This document shows, in pieces, positions 15,900 through 26,909 of a DNA stretch of 64,000 bases. The stretch lies in assembly GCF_000711225.1 (NCBI RefSeq), contig NZ_JOMG01000002.1, positions 1,252,501 to 1,316,500 of the forward strand, given 5' to 3'. The translations under genes were made by a program, and so were the position numbers. Within the stretch, counting starts at the first letter, position 1. Each line of letters begins with the position of its first letter. This DNA comes from Pelobacter seleniigenes DSM 18267 (lineage in GTDB: Bacteria; Desulfobacterota; Desulfuromonadia; Desulfuromonadales; Geopsychrobacteraceae). The notes under the pieces were generated by a model, which did no database searches, was not told the DNA's origin, and was given only the letters and a program-made list of their open reading frames with translations.

Positions 15900-17658
15900 T
15901 CTGCTGCATCCGTCACTGCTGTTTTTTGTCGGAGCCCTGCTCCTGTGGCTGTTGCCGTTGCTCGGCCGCCGAATCCTGATTCTGCTGGTGCCCGCGGCCG
16001 CCTTTCTGGTCATTACCCAACTTGCTCCGGGAACCTACTTTAATTACCACCTGTTCGGTTTCGACCTCAGCCTGTTGCGAGTCGATAAACTCAGCAAAGC
16101 GTTCGGTTACGTCTTTACCATCAATGCCTTCGCCTGCTTCCTGTTCGCCCTGCACCTGAAATCGCGCTACGAGCATACCGCAGCACTGGCCTATATCGGC
16201 GCCGCCCTGGGGGCGGTTTTTGCCGCGGATCTGGTCTCCCTCTACCTGTTCTGGGAAATCATGGCGGTCACCTCCACCTTTCTGGTCCTGGCCAGAAAAA
16301 CCGAGCGCGCCTACGGAGCGGCATTTCGCTACGTCATGGTGCATATTTTCGGTGGCCTCTGTCTGCTGGCGGGAATCCTGCTGCAAATCAATGCGAGCGG
16401 TTCCGTCGCCTTTACCGGGTTTTCCGTCCACGGGCTGCCGACTTACCTGATCCTGATCGGCTTTCTGGCCAACGCAGCGGCGCCACCGCTTAACGCCTGG
16501 TTGTCAGACGCCTATCCTGAAGCAACCGTAACCGGTGGCGTCATCATGACCGCCTACACCACCAAAACTGCGGTCTACACCCTGATTCGCGGCTTCGCTG
16601 GCTGGGAAATCCTGCTGGTGGTCGGCTGCGTTATGGCGATCTACGGGATTATCTGGGCCATCCTGGAAAACGACATGCGGCGGATTCTGGCCTATTCGAT
16701 TATGAATCAGGTCGGCTTCATGATCTGCGGTGTTGGCATTGGCACGTCCCTGGCCATCAGCGGAGCCGTCGCCCACGCCTTCTGCCATATCATCTACAAA
16801 GCCTTGCTGTGGATGAGCGCCGGATCGGTTCTGTACATGACCGGCAAAAGCAAGTGTACCGATCTGGGCGGACTCTACAAAACCATGCCACTGACCCTGA
16901 TTTTCGGCACCATCGGCGCCCTGGCCATCTCCAGTTTCCCGTTTTTGTCCGGCTATACCAGTAAGCCGATGATCATCGAGGCCGGCGTTCACCAGGGCTT
17001 TTTCTGGGTCTGGCTGATCCTCGAAATCGCCTCGGCCGGGGTTTTTCTCCATGCGGGGATCAAATTTCCCTATTTTGTTTTCTTTGCCAAAGACAATGGC
17101 CTGCGTCCGGGCGAGCCACCCAAACACATGCTGCTGGCTATGGCCTTTTTATCATTCCTGTGTATTTTCCTGGGCGTCTACCCGCAGCCGCTCTATAACA
17201 TTTTGCCCTATCCGGTCGAGTTCCATGCCTACACCTTCGACCATACCCTGCACCAGTTTCAGTTGCTGATGTTCTCGGCACTGGCCTTCTTCTTGCTGTT
17301 ACCCCTATTGAAAAGGACCCGGACCATTTCCCTGGATACTGACTGGTTCTACCGCAAGGGAGCACGCCTGTTTGTAGCCGGCTGCGATAAGACCTTCAAC
17401 GGTCTCAATAGCTTTGGCGACCGGATCTTCATGCAGCAGATTCCTGCTATCTTCGCGCGTTTTTTCAGCGATCCGGCCCGCAACGTCCAGCGTCACCTGA
17501 TTCAATTGGGAGCTGAAGCGAGCGGCGACAACAGTAATCTCGAACGCAACAAAGACAAGGTTGACTACCGGACCCGTTTCAGCGCCTACCCGGTTGGCGG
17601 CGGCGTTTTTTTGGCCGTATTCTTTCTTGCGGTCATGTCGATCATTTATTTCACCTGA
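15889..17658 (+). CDS. Proton-conducting NuoL/M-like antiporter subunit (third of three)
   Basis: 589 residues. Core channel motifs YLFWEIMAVTSTFLVLAR, AAAPPLNAWLSDAYPEATVTG and SFPFLSGYTSKPM are present. Beyond the core, roughly residues 475-589 form an extension with an amphipathic cytoplasmic stretch (NGLNSFGDRIFMQQIPAIF) and a final transmembrane helix, reminiscent of the lateral helix and last helix of NuoL-type subunits. Last gene of the antiporter operon. A stable hairpin begins seven bases after its stop. Confidence 0.88.
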   Translation: MTASLLHPSLLFFVGALLLWLLPLLGRRILILLVPAAAFLVITQLAPGTYFNYHLFGFDLSLLRVDKLSKAFGYVFTINAFACFLFALHLKSRYEHTAALAYIGAALGAVFAADLVSLYLFWEIMAVTSTFLVLARKTERAYGAAFRYVMVHIFGGLCLLAGILLQINASGSVAFTGFSVHGLPTYLILIGFLANAAAPPLNAWLSDAYPEATVTGGVIMTAYTTKTAVYTLIRGFAGWEILLVVGCVMAIYGIIWAILENDMRRILAYSIMNQVGFMICGVGIGTSLAISGAVAHAFCHIIYKALLWMSAGSVLYMTGKSKCTDLGGLYKTMPLTLIFGTIGALAISSFPFLSGYTSKPMIIEAGVHQGFFWVWLILEIASAGVFLHAGIKFPYFVFFAKDNGLRPGEPPKHMLLAMAFLSFLCIFLGVYPQPLYNILPYPVEFHAYTFDHTLHQFQLLMFSALAFFLLLPLLKRTRTISLDTDWFYRKGARLFVAGCDKTFNGLNSFGDRIFMQQIPAIFARFFSDPARNVQRHLIQLGAEASGDNSNLERNKDKVDYRTRFSAYPVGGGVFLAVFFLAVMSIIYFT

Positions 17659-17664
17659 GCAGCA

Positions 17665-17690
17665 GGCCTCCCCGGCAAATCGGGGAGGCC
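17665..17690 (+). promoter_or_regulatory. Hairpin sequestering the hemW ribosome-binding site
   Basis: GGCCTCCCC (17665-17673) pairs perfectly with GGGGAGGCC (17682-17690) over an eight-base loop. The 3' arm contains the GGAGG that lies ten bases before the hemW ATG. There is no U-tract, so the hairpin either ends the Mrp transcript by another route or masks hemW translation. Confidence 0.65.
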
Positions 17691-17698
17691 GATAGCCG

Positions 17699-18832
17699 AT
17701 GAGTTCCCTTTATCTCCATATTCCCTTCTGCTCCAGCAAATGCCAGTATTGTGATTTCTATTCCGGCGTTGGCTCCGCAGCGGAGATCGCCGAATATGTC
17801 GAGCTGTTGCAGCAGAACATCACCCTGCTGAAAAAAGAACTTCCCCAGCAGTCCCCGTTGACCACGATCTTTTTCGGCGGTGGTACCCCCTCGTTGCTGA
17901 GCCCGCAACAGCTCAACGCACTCCTTGCCACGCTGCGGCAGACTTTCGGGGTTGCTGCAACGGCGGAGATCAGCATAGAGGCCAATCCGGGGACCCTGGA
18001 TCTGGCCCGGTTACAGGGCTATCGTCAGGCCGGGGTTAATCGCCTTTCTTTGGGCATCCAGTCTTTCGACGATCGGCAACTGGCCTTTCTCGGCCGGATT
18101 CATTCCGGCACGGAAGCCAGGCAAGCCTTTGCTGCAGCCCGCCAGGCCGGCTTTGACAATATCAGCGTCGATCTGATGTTCGCTCTGCCCGGCCAAGGCC
18201 TGCCCGACCTCGAACGTGATCTGAGCGCCTTGCTGGAACTGCATTCAGAGCACATCTCCCTGTACGGCCTGACCATCGAAGAGGAGACTCCGTTGGCTGC
18301 ACGGCTGGCGGCCGGAGAGTTCACCCCCTGTGACGAAGATACCTACAGCGATCAGTATCGCCTGATCCACCAACGTTTAACTGCAGCCGGTTTCGAGCAT
18401 TACGAAATTTCCAACTTTGCCCGTCCCGGTCGCCGTTGTGCCCACAATCTGGCTTACTGGAAGCGACGCTCCTGCCTGGCTGTCGGCTGCGGCGGCCATA
18501 GCTTTTATGAGACCGGCTGGGGGGAACGCTGGCTGATCCCGAGCGACCTGGCCAGTTATCGGTCTCAACTTGCCACTGGCCACAATCCGGCCCGATTGCT
18601 GGAAGATTTCGATCGCCAGACAGCCATGAAGGAGTATGCCTACCTGGCTCTGCGCACCGCTGACGGCCTGGCGCGGGATGATTTTGCCCAGCGCTTCTCC
18701 TGCCTGCCGGAAGAGGTATTTTCCGCCGCACTCAACAGCTGCCAACCCTACTTGCTCAACCAGGACGGGGCCTGGCGCTTTGACCTTGCCGGGTGGCTGA
18801 TCTACGACCATCTGATCAGCCATTTTCTTTAG
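17699..18832 (+). CDS. hemW: Radical SAM HemW-type protein
   Basis: 377 residues. The radical SAM cluster motif CSSKCQYCDF near residues 11-20 follows LYLHIPF, as in HemW; FFGGGTPSLL, SIEANPGTL and RLSLGIQSFDDRQL follow in family order, with a C-terminal HemN_C domain. HemW proteins bind heme and act as heme chaperones; they are often annotated as oxygen-independent coproporphyrinogen oxidases (HemN), which they are not by the N-terminal pattern. Located just after the Mrp operon with its Shine-Dalgarno inside a hairpin. Confidence 0.92.
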   Translation: MSSLYLHIPFCSSKCQYCDFYSGVGSAAEIAEYVELLQQNITLLKKELPQQSPLTTIFFGGGTPSLLSPQQLNALLATLRQTFGVAATAEISIEANPGTLDLARLQGYRQAGVNRLSLGIQSFDDRQLAFLGRIHSGTEARQAFAAARQAGFDNISVDLMFALPGQGLPDLERDLSALLELHSEHISLYGLTIEEETPLAARLAAGEFTPCDEDTYSDQYRLIHQRLTAAGFEHYEISNFARPGRRCAHNLAYWKRRSCLAVGCGGHSFYETGWGERWLIPSDLASYRSQLATGHNPARLLEDFDRQTAMKEYAYLALRTADGLARDDFAQRFSCLPEEVFSAALNSCQPYLLNQDGAWRFDLAGWLIYDHLISHFL

Positions 18833-18897
18833 GTGAACCTTTTCCTTTCAACCATTTCCAGCAGGCCAAAAGCAGCGTTTTTCCGCCGCCATAAACC

Positions 18898-18926
18898 TTG
18901 ACAAATCCCGAAGTCATTGATAGGCT
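18898..18926 (+). promoter_or_regulatory. Sigma-70-type promoter of hrcA-grpE-dnaK
   Basis: A perfect -35 TTGACA at 18898-18903 and TAGGCT at 18921-18926 with a 17-base spacer. The predicted start falls at the first base of the CIRCE operator, so HrcA binding would directly block initiation. Confidence 0.7.
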
Positions 18927-18932
18927 GCGGTG

Positions 18933-18959
18933 TTAGCACTCGACCCAATAGAGTGCTAA
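18933..18959 (+). promoter_or_regulatory. CIRCE operator (HrcA-binding site)
   Basis: TTAGCACTC, nine bases, GAGTGCTAA: a perfect match to the CIRCE consensus in both arms. HrcA binds it and represses heat-shock genes until unfolded protein titrates GroEL. It lies between the promoter and hrcA, giving an autoregulated operon. Confidence 0.97.
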
Positions 18960-19108
18960 CACCGTAGAAACAGGTTGATCCCTTATTTGCAGAGCGTCCA
19001 CCGAAGCTGCCGGATGGACATGCTGCAGTTTTCACCCGGAGTCCAAAAAAGACGCCCGACACAGCGGATCGAAGTCAGGGGCGTGCATGGTGAAAACCGG
19101 AAGAGTGT

Positions 19109-20161
19109 ATGGAGTTTGCAATGGCTGATGAGCTGAATGAACGCAGCCAGAATATCCTGGAAGCAATTGTTGAGGATTACATTGCCTCGGCTGAGCCGGT
19201 TGGCAGCCGGGCGATAACCCGCCGCCACAGTTTTAACCTGTCGCCGGCATCTGTGCGTAATGTCATGGCCGATCTCGAAGAGATGGGCCTGCTCTGCTCT
19301 CCCCATACCTCGGCGGGCCGAATCCCCACAGCCAAAGGATTCCAATACTATATCGATACTCTGCTCCAGGTTCGTGACCTCTCCCAGCAGGAGAAATCCA
19401 AACTTCGCAAAAGCTATCGCTTCAGCGGCATGAAGCTGGAAGATATCATGCAGGAGGTCGGCAGGGTTCTGTCCGGCCTTTCCAAATATACCGGGCTGGT
19501 CATGGCGCCCAAGTTTTCCTCGACGGTTTTTCGGCAGATCGAATTCGTCCGGCTCTCCAAGGGCCGGCTGCTGGTGATTTATGTTTCCGAGTCGGGCCTG
19601 GTGCAGAACAAGGTCATCGATGCGGATCCGACCCTGACCGACCGGCATCTCGAACAGATCGGCAATTACCTGAACCGGGAACTGAACGGCCTCTCCATCC
19701 AGGAGGTCCGCGCCAAGTTGAGTCAGGAGCTCAAAGAAGACCGGATTCTCTATGATCAGCTGAAGAAGCAAGCCCTGAGCCTGTCCTGTGCGGCACTGCA
19801 GGATGAAGTCGAGAATCAGATTTTTGTTTCCGGAGCTTCGCTGATGCTGGAGCAGCCGGAATTTGCATCACCGCAACAGATGAAACGGCTGATCCAGACC
19901 CTGGAGAGTAAAAAGCTGCTTATCGAACTCCTTGATCGCAGCCAGTCCGCCCAGGGGGTACAGATTTTTATCGGCAGTGAAAACACCAATATCAACCTGG
20001 ACGGCTATAGCTTGATTTCATCGAACTTTTCCAGTCAGAAAGGCGCGATCGGTACCCTGGGTGTCATCGGACCGGTGCGCATGGATTATTCACAAGTGAT
20101 TCCAATTGTCGATTTCACCGCTCAGCTGGTCAGTCGCATGTTGGAACGGGAAATTGAATAA
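19109..20161 (+). CDS. hrcA: Heat-inducible transcription repressor HrcA
   Basis: 350 residues, family length. The N-terminal winged helix holds LNERSQNILEAIVEDYI and SVRNVMADLEEMGLL, the C-terminal GAF-like domain ends IGPVRMDYSQVIPIVDFTA. It represses its own operon through the CIRCE site 150 bp upstream. Two starts are possible: 19109 or the ATG at 19121, which has GGAG six bases before it. The grpE gene begins 24 bases after its stop. Confidence 0.95.
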   Translation: MEFAMADELNERSQNILEAIVEDYIASAEPVGSRAITRRHSFNLSPASVRNVMADLEEMGLLCSPHTSAGRIPTAKGFQYYIDTLLQVRDLSQQEKSKLRKSYRFSGMKLEDIMQEVGRVLSGLSKYTGLVMAPKFSSTVFRQIEFVRLSKGRLLVIYVSESGLVQNKVIDADPTLTDRHLEQIGNYLNRELNGLSIQEVRAKLSQELKEDRILYDQLKKQALSLSCAALQDEVENQIFVSGASLMLEQPEFASPQQMKRLIQTLESKKLLIELLDRSQSAQGVQIFIGSENTNINLDGYSLISSNFSSQKGAIGTLGVIGPVRMDYSQVIPIVDFTAQLVSRMLEREIE

Positions 20162-20185
20162 ATTAAATATAAAGGAGTAACAAAG

Positions 20186-20800
20186 GTGGGCAAGAATACC
20201 GAACAGCAGGAGCCGGAGAACATTCAGGAAGCTCCGGAGCAAGAAGAAACCCCTGGAGCCGCTGAGGAACTGTCGCTGGAAGAACAGTTGCGCAACGAAC
20301 TCTCGCAGGCGCTGGAAGAAACCAAGGCGCACCAGGAACAATATTTACGGACCCTCGCTGATATGGAAAACCTGCGCAAAAGGACTCAGCGGGAAAAAGA
20401 GGACCTGGCTAAATTTGCCAACGAAAACATCTTACGCGAAATTCTACCTGTTATTGATAATCTTGAAAGAGCGGTGGAACACGCCGATCAGGGCAACACC
20501 AGCGACGGCCTGTTGGAAGGGGTCCAGATGACCTTGAATCAGTTCAGTCAGGTCCTCAGCAGGTTCGGAGTCGCTCCCATCGAAGCCATGGGGCAGCCGT
20601 TTGATCCGGCCCTGCACCAAGCCATGGGGCAGCTCGAATCCGCTGATCAGCCGGTCAATACCGTTGTCCAGCAGATGCAGAAGGGTTATCAACTCAACGA
20701 CCGTCTGTTACGGCCGGCTTTTGTCATGGTGGCAAAAGCGCCGACCGCACCGGCAGAAGCTGAAACCAAACAACAGGAAGAATCAGACAACGACGAGTAG
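20186..20800 (+). CDS. grpE: Nucleotide exchange factor GrpE
   Basis: 204 residues starting with GTG, with AAAGGAG nine bases upstream. An acidic N-terminal tail and long coiled coil (about 25-105) lead to the conserved ADMENLRKRTQREKED and the beta-domain block GQPFDPALHQAM. GrpE releases ADP from DnaK. Placed between hrcA and dnaK in the usual heat-shock order. Confidence 0.96.
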   Translation: MGKNTEQQEPENIQEAPEQEETPGAAEELSLEEQLRNELSQALEETKAHQEQYLRTLADMENLRKRTQREKEDLAKFANENILREILPVIDNLERAVEHADQGNTSDGLLEGVQMTLNQFSQVLSRFGVAPIEAMGQPFDPALHQAMGQLESADQPVNTVVQQMQKGYQLNDRLLRPAFVMVAKAPTAPAEAETKQQEESDNDE

Positions 20801-20838
20801 ATCGTACGTTTAAGAATACTTAAGGGAGGACATAAATC

Positions 20839-22743
<1,905 letters not shown>

Positions 22744-22753
22744 CCTCATAAGA

Positions 22754-22795
22754 ACGGACGTCGGCCTGACAATTGCGGGCCGACGTCCGTCTGTT
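22754..22795 (+). terminator. Terminator or attenuator between dnaK and dnaJ
   Basis: ACGGACGTCGGCC and GGCCGACGTCCGT form a perfect 13-bp stem with an 11-base loop, followed by CTGTTTTCTG. Since dnaJ starts only 27 bases on, it probably reduces dnaJ relative to dnaK rather than ending the operon. Confidence 0.8.
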
Positions 22796-22816
22796 TTCTG
22801 ATCAGGATAGATTATT

Positions 22817-23932
22817 TTGTCTAAACGCGATTACTACGAAATTCTGGGAGTCAACCGGAACGCCAGCGAAACCGAAATCAAAAAGGCCTATCGTCGGCTG
22901 GCGATTCAATACCATCCGGATAAAAACCCCGGCGATAAAACTGCCGAAGATAAATTCAAAGAGCTTTCTGAAGCTTACGCCGTTCTGTCCGATTCCCAAA
23001 AACGCGCCACTTACGATCAATTCGGCCATGCCGGGGTTAACGGCGGCGGCGGTTTTTCCGGTGGTGGTTTCGATTTTGGCGGCGCTCCTTTCGAAGATAT
23101 TTTCGGCGATATTTTCGGTGATATTTTCGGCGGAGGGTCAAGACGCGGCAGTCGCGGGCAACGGGGCGACGATCTTCGTTACAACCTGACCATCAGTTTT
23201 GAGGAAGCGGCCTTCGGGACAGAAAAGAAACTTCAGCTGCCCCGCAAACAGAACTGTGAAACCTGCCATGGTTCAGGAGCCCGGCCGGGAACAGACGCTC
23301 AAACCTGTTCAACCTGCCGCGGAGCCGGCCAGGTTCGCTACCAGCAGGGCTTCTTTACCATGACCCGCCCCTGTCCGGACTGTCGCGGTGAAGGCAAGAT
23401 CATCAAAGATCCCTGCCCGGACTGCCGCGGGACCGGCCAGGTCAGGAAAAAGCGCTCCCTCTCCCTCCGGGTTCCAGCCGGAGTGGAAAACGGGACACGT
23501 CTCAAATTGAACGGAGAGGGCGAAGCCGGGTCGCAGGGCGGTCCTCCCGGGGACCTTTATGTCGTCATCAGCGTGGAAGAACACCCGATCTTTCAGCGCG
23601 ACGGCCAAAACGTCATCTGTGAAATTCCCATTTCATTTGTTCAGGCTACTCTGGGCTGCGACCTTGAGGTGCCCACCCTGGAAGGCAAAGTCAACATGAA
23701 GGTTCCGGCCGGAACCCAGAGCGGAAAAGTGCTCAAACTCTCCGGCAAGGGGATCGTTTCACTGCAGGGCTACGGCCGTGGCGACCAGCTGGTGGTCCTT
23801 AAAGTTGAGGTTCCAACCAAACTGAACAGCCGCCAGCGGGAACTGCTGGAAGAATTTGCCCGCGAAAGCGGTGAAGATATTCATCCCCAGGGCAAGGGAT
23901 TTTTTGATAAAGTCAAGGAACTGTTTGACTGA
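22817..23932 (+). CDS. dnaJ: Co-chaperone DnaJ (Hsp40)
   Basis: 371 residues, starting at TTG (22817), which gives [11 protein letters not shown] directly. The J-domain HPD lies in [10 protein letters not shown] near residue 34; a Gly/Phe-rich linker with repeats of EDIFGDIFG (about 78-100) precedes four zinc motifs [24 protein letters not shown] and CPDCRGTG (about 145-215) and the C-terminal substrate domains. It stimulates DnaK ATPase. The -24-nt region before it shows only a weak Shine-Dalgarno. Confidence 0.97.
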   Translation: MSKRDYYEILGVNRNASETEIKKAYRRLAIQYHPDKNPGDKTAEDKFKELSEAYAVLSDSQKRATYDQFGHAGVNGGGGFSGGGFDFGGAPFEDIFGDIFGDIFGGGSRRGSRGQRGDDLRYNLTISFEEAAFGTEKKLQLPRKQNCETCHGSGARPGTDAQTCSTCRGAGQVRYQQGFFTMTRPCPDCRGEGKIIKDPCPDCRGTGQVRKKRSLSLRVPAGVENGTRLKLNGEGEAGSQGGPPGDLYVVISVEEHPIFQRDGQNVICEIPISFVQATLGCDLEVPTLEGKVNMKVPAGTQSGKVLKLSGKGIVSLQGYGRGDQLVVLKVEVPTKLNSRQRELLEEFARESGEDIHPQGKGFFDKVKELFD

Positions 23933-23969
23933 TCCGAATTCCCGCACTTGATTTCGAAATGGAGCCGGC

Positions 23970-25835
23970 ATGAAGCACGTCATCGCCCTGATTCTGTTCT
24001 GGATACTTATCATTCCACTGCTTAGCTGGTCTGTTCCTGCCTCTGTCGCAGCCGCACCACGGCTGGAGCAGCTGGAACAGGGGCGGCAGCTCTATCAAGC
24101 CGGCAGCTATAACCAGGCCCTAGCCGTTCTGCGCAATTTTATCCAGCAAGAACCCTTCACCCCGGAAACCGCCCGGGGTTATGCGCTGATCGCCAGGATC
24201 TTCATCGCCCGCAACAATTATGTCGATGCCCTGCTTTATCTGCAGCGCATCCCGGACATCCTCCACAGCCCTGAAATCGAACTGCTCATGGGCCAATGTC
24301 TGGTTGAAACGGATAAGTTCGATGCCGGGCTGCAACGCCTGCGCCCGCTGATCAGCGAACCGCTCAGTACTGCCGACCGAAAGACCCTGTTCAGCACCCT
24401 GGCCACGGCTTCCGCCGCTCGCGGCGACAGCCTCCAGGCCCTGTTTTTCCTCCACCAGCAGTTGCCTTTTACGGAACAGCCGGCCACAGTTCTGGCCCAG
24501 GCTCACCAGCTGCTGCAAAACAAGCTCAGCGAAACAGATCTCAGCGAAGCCGCTTTCATGTGGCAGGGGACGGCCATCGGCCAGGATGCACGCCTGCAAC
24601 TTGCCCGTCGCGCCCTGGTCAAACAACAACCGGAACAGGCTCGGCAGCAATTGCAGCGGATTTTTGCTTCTTCGGTGACTTTTCCCTACTGGCAGGAAGC
24701 CGAAGCCCTGCTGAAAAGAACCAGTGACGACAATTGGCTCAGCCGCGACAGTATCGGGGTCATGCTGCCATTGAGCGGCCGCTACGCATCTTACGGCGAA
24801 CTGGTCAAAAAAGGCCTTGAGCTGGCCTTGCAGGAGCATAACAAGACCAGCCTGCCGGTCCGCTTTATCTATCGGGATACCGCCACTCAAGGGGTGACCC
24901 CGGCACAACTGGTCAGCGGACTGACCGACGACGACCGGGTCATGGCTATCATCGGGCCATTGTTGGCGACCACCGCCAACGAGGCAGCGCGCCGAGCCCA
25001 ACAGGAAATGGTGCCGCTCCTGTCCTTGTCCCAGGGGGAGGGGCTGCCGGAAATCGGTGATTTTATCTTTCGCGACACGCTGACCGCCGATCATCAGGTG
25101 AAAAAGCTGGTTGCCTATGCCATGGCAACCGGGCACATCTCCTTTTCCGTTCTCCATCCGCAAAACCGCCTCGGCGAACAGATGACCAAACTGTTTGTCG
25201 ATGAGGTACAGCGGGCCGGGGGCGAGATCGTCGATGTCATCGGCTACCCAGACGACAGCACGGACTTCAAAAAACCCATCGAGCAACTGCTCTGGCTCGA
25301 CCGGCAAGTCCCGATTCCTCTGCAGGAAGGGGAAGAGCCGCCGGAATTGGAATATCCGCTGCCCCCCTTTCACGCTCTGTTCATTCCGGATTACGCTGAC
25401 CGGATCAGCCTGATTGCGCCGCAGCTGGTTTTTTACGGCATCAAGGATGTCACCCTGCTCGGCATCAACGGCTGGAATTCAGCGGACCTGGCCAAGCGAG
25501 CCAGCCGCTTCCTCAAAGACGCGGTGTTTGTTGACGCCTTCTTTGCCGACAGCAAACGCCCCGAGGTCAAGCGCTTTGAAGAACTTTACCGGCAGGCCTA
25601 CGGGGACGATCCCTCCATTCTGGAAGCCCAGGCATTTGATGTGGCCACCATCCTGCTCCAGGCCATGGACGATCCAACCCTCAACAATCGTGACGACCTG
25701 CGCAAGAAAGTGCTCGGCCTGCAGAATTTCCAGGGGGTGACCGGCACCTACGGGTTCGACTCCTTTGGCGAATCCCTCAAGAACCTCTATCTGCTTAAAT
25801 TCAGGAACGGGCGGATTGTCGAAAAGAACGATTGA
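23970..25835 (+). CDS. LpoA-like penicillin-binding-protein activator / periplasmic binding protein fold
   Basis: 621 residues. A signal peptide (about 1-30, ending PASVAAA) has no lipobox cysteine. Residues 30-250 are TPR-like helices (RQLYQAGSYNQALAVLRNF). Residues 260-620 form a type I periplasmic-binding domain, opening with SIGVMLPLSGRYASYGELVKKGLELA and containing VMAIIGPLLATTANEAARRAQ. The combination is that of LpoA, which activates PBP1A in gammaproteobacteria, but such proteins are also annotated as ABC amino-acid receptors. No transporter gene is adjacent. Confidence 0.8.
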   Translation: MKHVIALILFWILIIPLLSWSVPASVAAAPRLEQLEQGRQLYQAGSYNQALAVLRNFIQQEPFTPETARGYALIARIFIARNNYVDALLYLQRIPDILHSPEIELLMGQCLVETDKFDAGLQRLRPLISEPLSTADRKTLFSTLATASAARGDSLQALFFLHQQLPFTEQPATVLAQAHQLLQNKLSETDLSEAAFMWQGTAIGQDARLQLARRALVKQQPEQARQQLQRIFASSVTFPYWQEAEALLKRTSDDNWLSRDSIGVMLPLSGRYASYGELVKKGLELALQEHNKTSLPVRFIYRDTATQGVTPAQLVSGLTDDDRVMAIIGPLLATTANEAARRAQQEMVPLLSLSQGEGLPEIGDFIFRDTLTADHQVKKLVAYAMATGHISFSVLHPQNRLGEQMTKLFVDEVQRAGGEIVDVIGYPDDSTDFKKPIEQLLWLDRQVPIPLQEGEEPPELEYPLPPFHALFIPDYADRISLIAPQLVFYGIKDVTLLGINGWNSADLAKRASRFLKDAVFVDAFFADSKRPEVKRFEELYRQAYGDDPSILEAQAFDVATILLQAMDDPTLNNRDDLRKKVLGLQNFQGVTGTYGFDSFGESLKNLYLLKFRNGRIVEKND

Positions 25836-25852
25836 CCCGTCAGTAGGCATGA

Positions 25853-25893
25853 CCGTCCCCTGACTGCTTCTATCCGGAAGATTCGGGGGACGG
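25853..25893. terminator. Hairpin between two converging genes
   Basis: CCGTCCCC and GGGGACGG pair over a 25-base loop in the gap between the LpoA-like gene and the carbonic anhydrase gene, which face each other. No strong U-tract; a shared mRNA end is plausible. Confidence 0.4.
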
Positions 25894-25903
25894 CTGAATT
25901 TGA

Positions 25904-26596
25904 TTAATTGGGGCCTTCCCCGTCAGCTTTTTCGCTGGCGAGCAGATCAGGCGGAGCATAACGGTCAACCAGGACATCGTACTCTCCAGTTACCTGATTG
26001 TAGTATTTCAGCCGCCCGTTGCCGATATCGAAATACCAGCCGTGCAGACTCAACCGCCCCTGCGCCACTCGATCCCTGACCCAGGGAAAGGTCATCAGAT
26101 TCTTCAGCGAAACCAGAATGGCCTCCTGCTCACAGGCCCGGGTTTTCTTTTCCAGCGATTCATGAGGCATTGTCGTGAGAACTTTATCGCGGGCAGCAGC
26201 TGCGATATTGACCCATTTGCCGATAAACTCCCCGGTCTCCCTGCCGTCGGCAGAATCCATGAGCGCCGCAATCCCACCGCAACCGGAATGCCCAAGCACA
26301 ATGATGTCGGAAACCTCCAGAATGCAGACCGCATACTCAATGGATGAGCTGACCCCGTGATAATCATCATTCTTCAGATAAGGGGGCACCAGGTTGGCAA
26401 TATTGCGCAGAATAAACAGATCACCCGGTGCACAGTCGGTCATCAGGGCCGGATCAACCCGTGAATCGCAACAGCCGATGAGCAAAGCCTGCGGTTTCTG
26501 CCCTGCCAACAGGGTGCTGGCAAGCTCCGCATTTTCACCAAAATGCTGTTGTTGAAAATTAATAATCCCATTAATAAAGCGGGTCACATCGGCCAT
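25904..26596 (-). CDS. Beta-class carbonic anhydrase
   Basis: 230 residues. Zinc ligands of the beta class are visible: Cys42 in CCDSRVDP, with the Asp44-Arg46 dyad, and His103 and Cys106 in LGHSGCGGI. It interconverts carbon dioxide and bicarbonate in the cytoplasm. The ATG at 26596 is preceded by GGAGG at six bases; the in-frame TTG one codon earlier is not needed. Intact active site, monocistronic. Confidence 0.95.
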   Translation of the reverse strand: MADVTRFINGIINFQQQHFGENAELASTLLAGQKPQALLIGCCDSRVDPALMTDCAPGDLFILRNIANLVPPYLKNDDYHGVSSSIEYAVCILEVSDIIVLGHSGCGGIAALMDSADGRETGEFIGKWVNIAAAARDKVLTTMPHESLEKKTRACEQEAILVSLKNLMTFPWVRDRVAQGRLSLHGWYFDIGNGRLKYYNQVTGEYDVLVDRYAPPDLLASEKADGEGPN

Positions 26597-26632
26597 CAAA
26601 ATCCTCCCTGCTCAGTTGCAGGCATCTTAGCA

Positions 26633-26775
26633 TAGTTGTCAACCGGAAACGCCCTTTTCCGCCGCGGCGGTGCCAATCTGCGGGCTTATTGGTGCGGCGT
26701 TAAGAACTACGCCTCCACATAAGCCCTTGATTTCCTTACCTCAACAAAAATTACTCGTTTCCAATCTGAAAACTC
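26633..26775 (-). repeat. Dispersed palindromic intergenic element, copy 2 (inverted)
   Basis: In minus orientation it begins GAGTTTTCAGATTGGAAACG and matches copies 1 and 3 through the inner GGGCTTATG...AATAAGCCCGCAGATTGGCACC core to TTTCCGGTTGACAACTA. It lies upstream of the carbonic anhydrase gene, 37 bp from its start. Confidence 0.8.
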
Positions 26776-26819
26776 TCCCGCAAGCAGAACTTAAGTAAAC
26801 GGGTCCGACAGGCAGCCCT

Positions 26820-26853
26820 AAAAAAAAGCACCCCATCAATGGATATGGGGTGC
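26820..26853 (-). terminator. Intrinsic terminator of the candidate small RNA
   Basis: GCACCCCAT and ATGGGGTGC pair in a 9-bp stem with an eight-base loop and are followed on the minus strand by an eight-T run. No protein gene lies upstream of it on that strand, which is why a small RNA is proposed. Confidence 0.85.
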
Positions 26854-26903
26854 AAAGTGGAGAGAGTTAAACCGAGGAGGTCCAAAGGACCGGCCTTAAC
26901 TCT
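26820..26903 (-). ncRNA. Candidate small RNA of about 84 nt with a UCCUC bulge
   Basis: On the minus strand a sigma-70 promoter, a two-part stem-loop and a textbook terminator follow each other within 120 bp, and no open frame is present. The 5' hairpin pairs AGAGUUAA with UUAACUCU, holds an apical GGUCC-UUU-GGACC and leaves UCCUC unpaired on the 3' side, complementary to the Shine-Dalgarno core. The terminator stem (26828-26853) is followed by eight U. Not matched to a known RNA family by eye. Confidence 0.65.
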
Positions 26904-26909
26904 GGGCTT

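Noticed and set aside
24120-25373. 417-codon minus-strand frame opposite the LpoA-like gene
   Set aside because: Antisense shadow without recognisable features.
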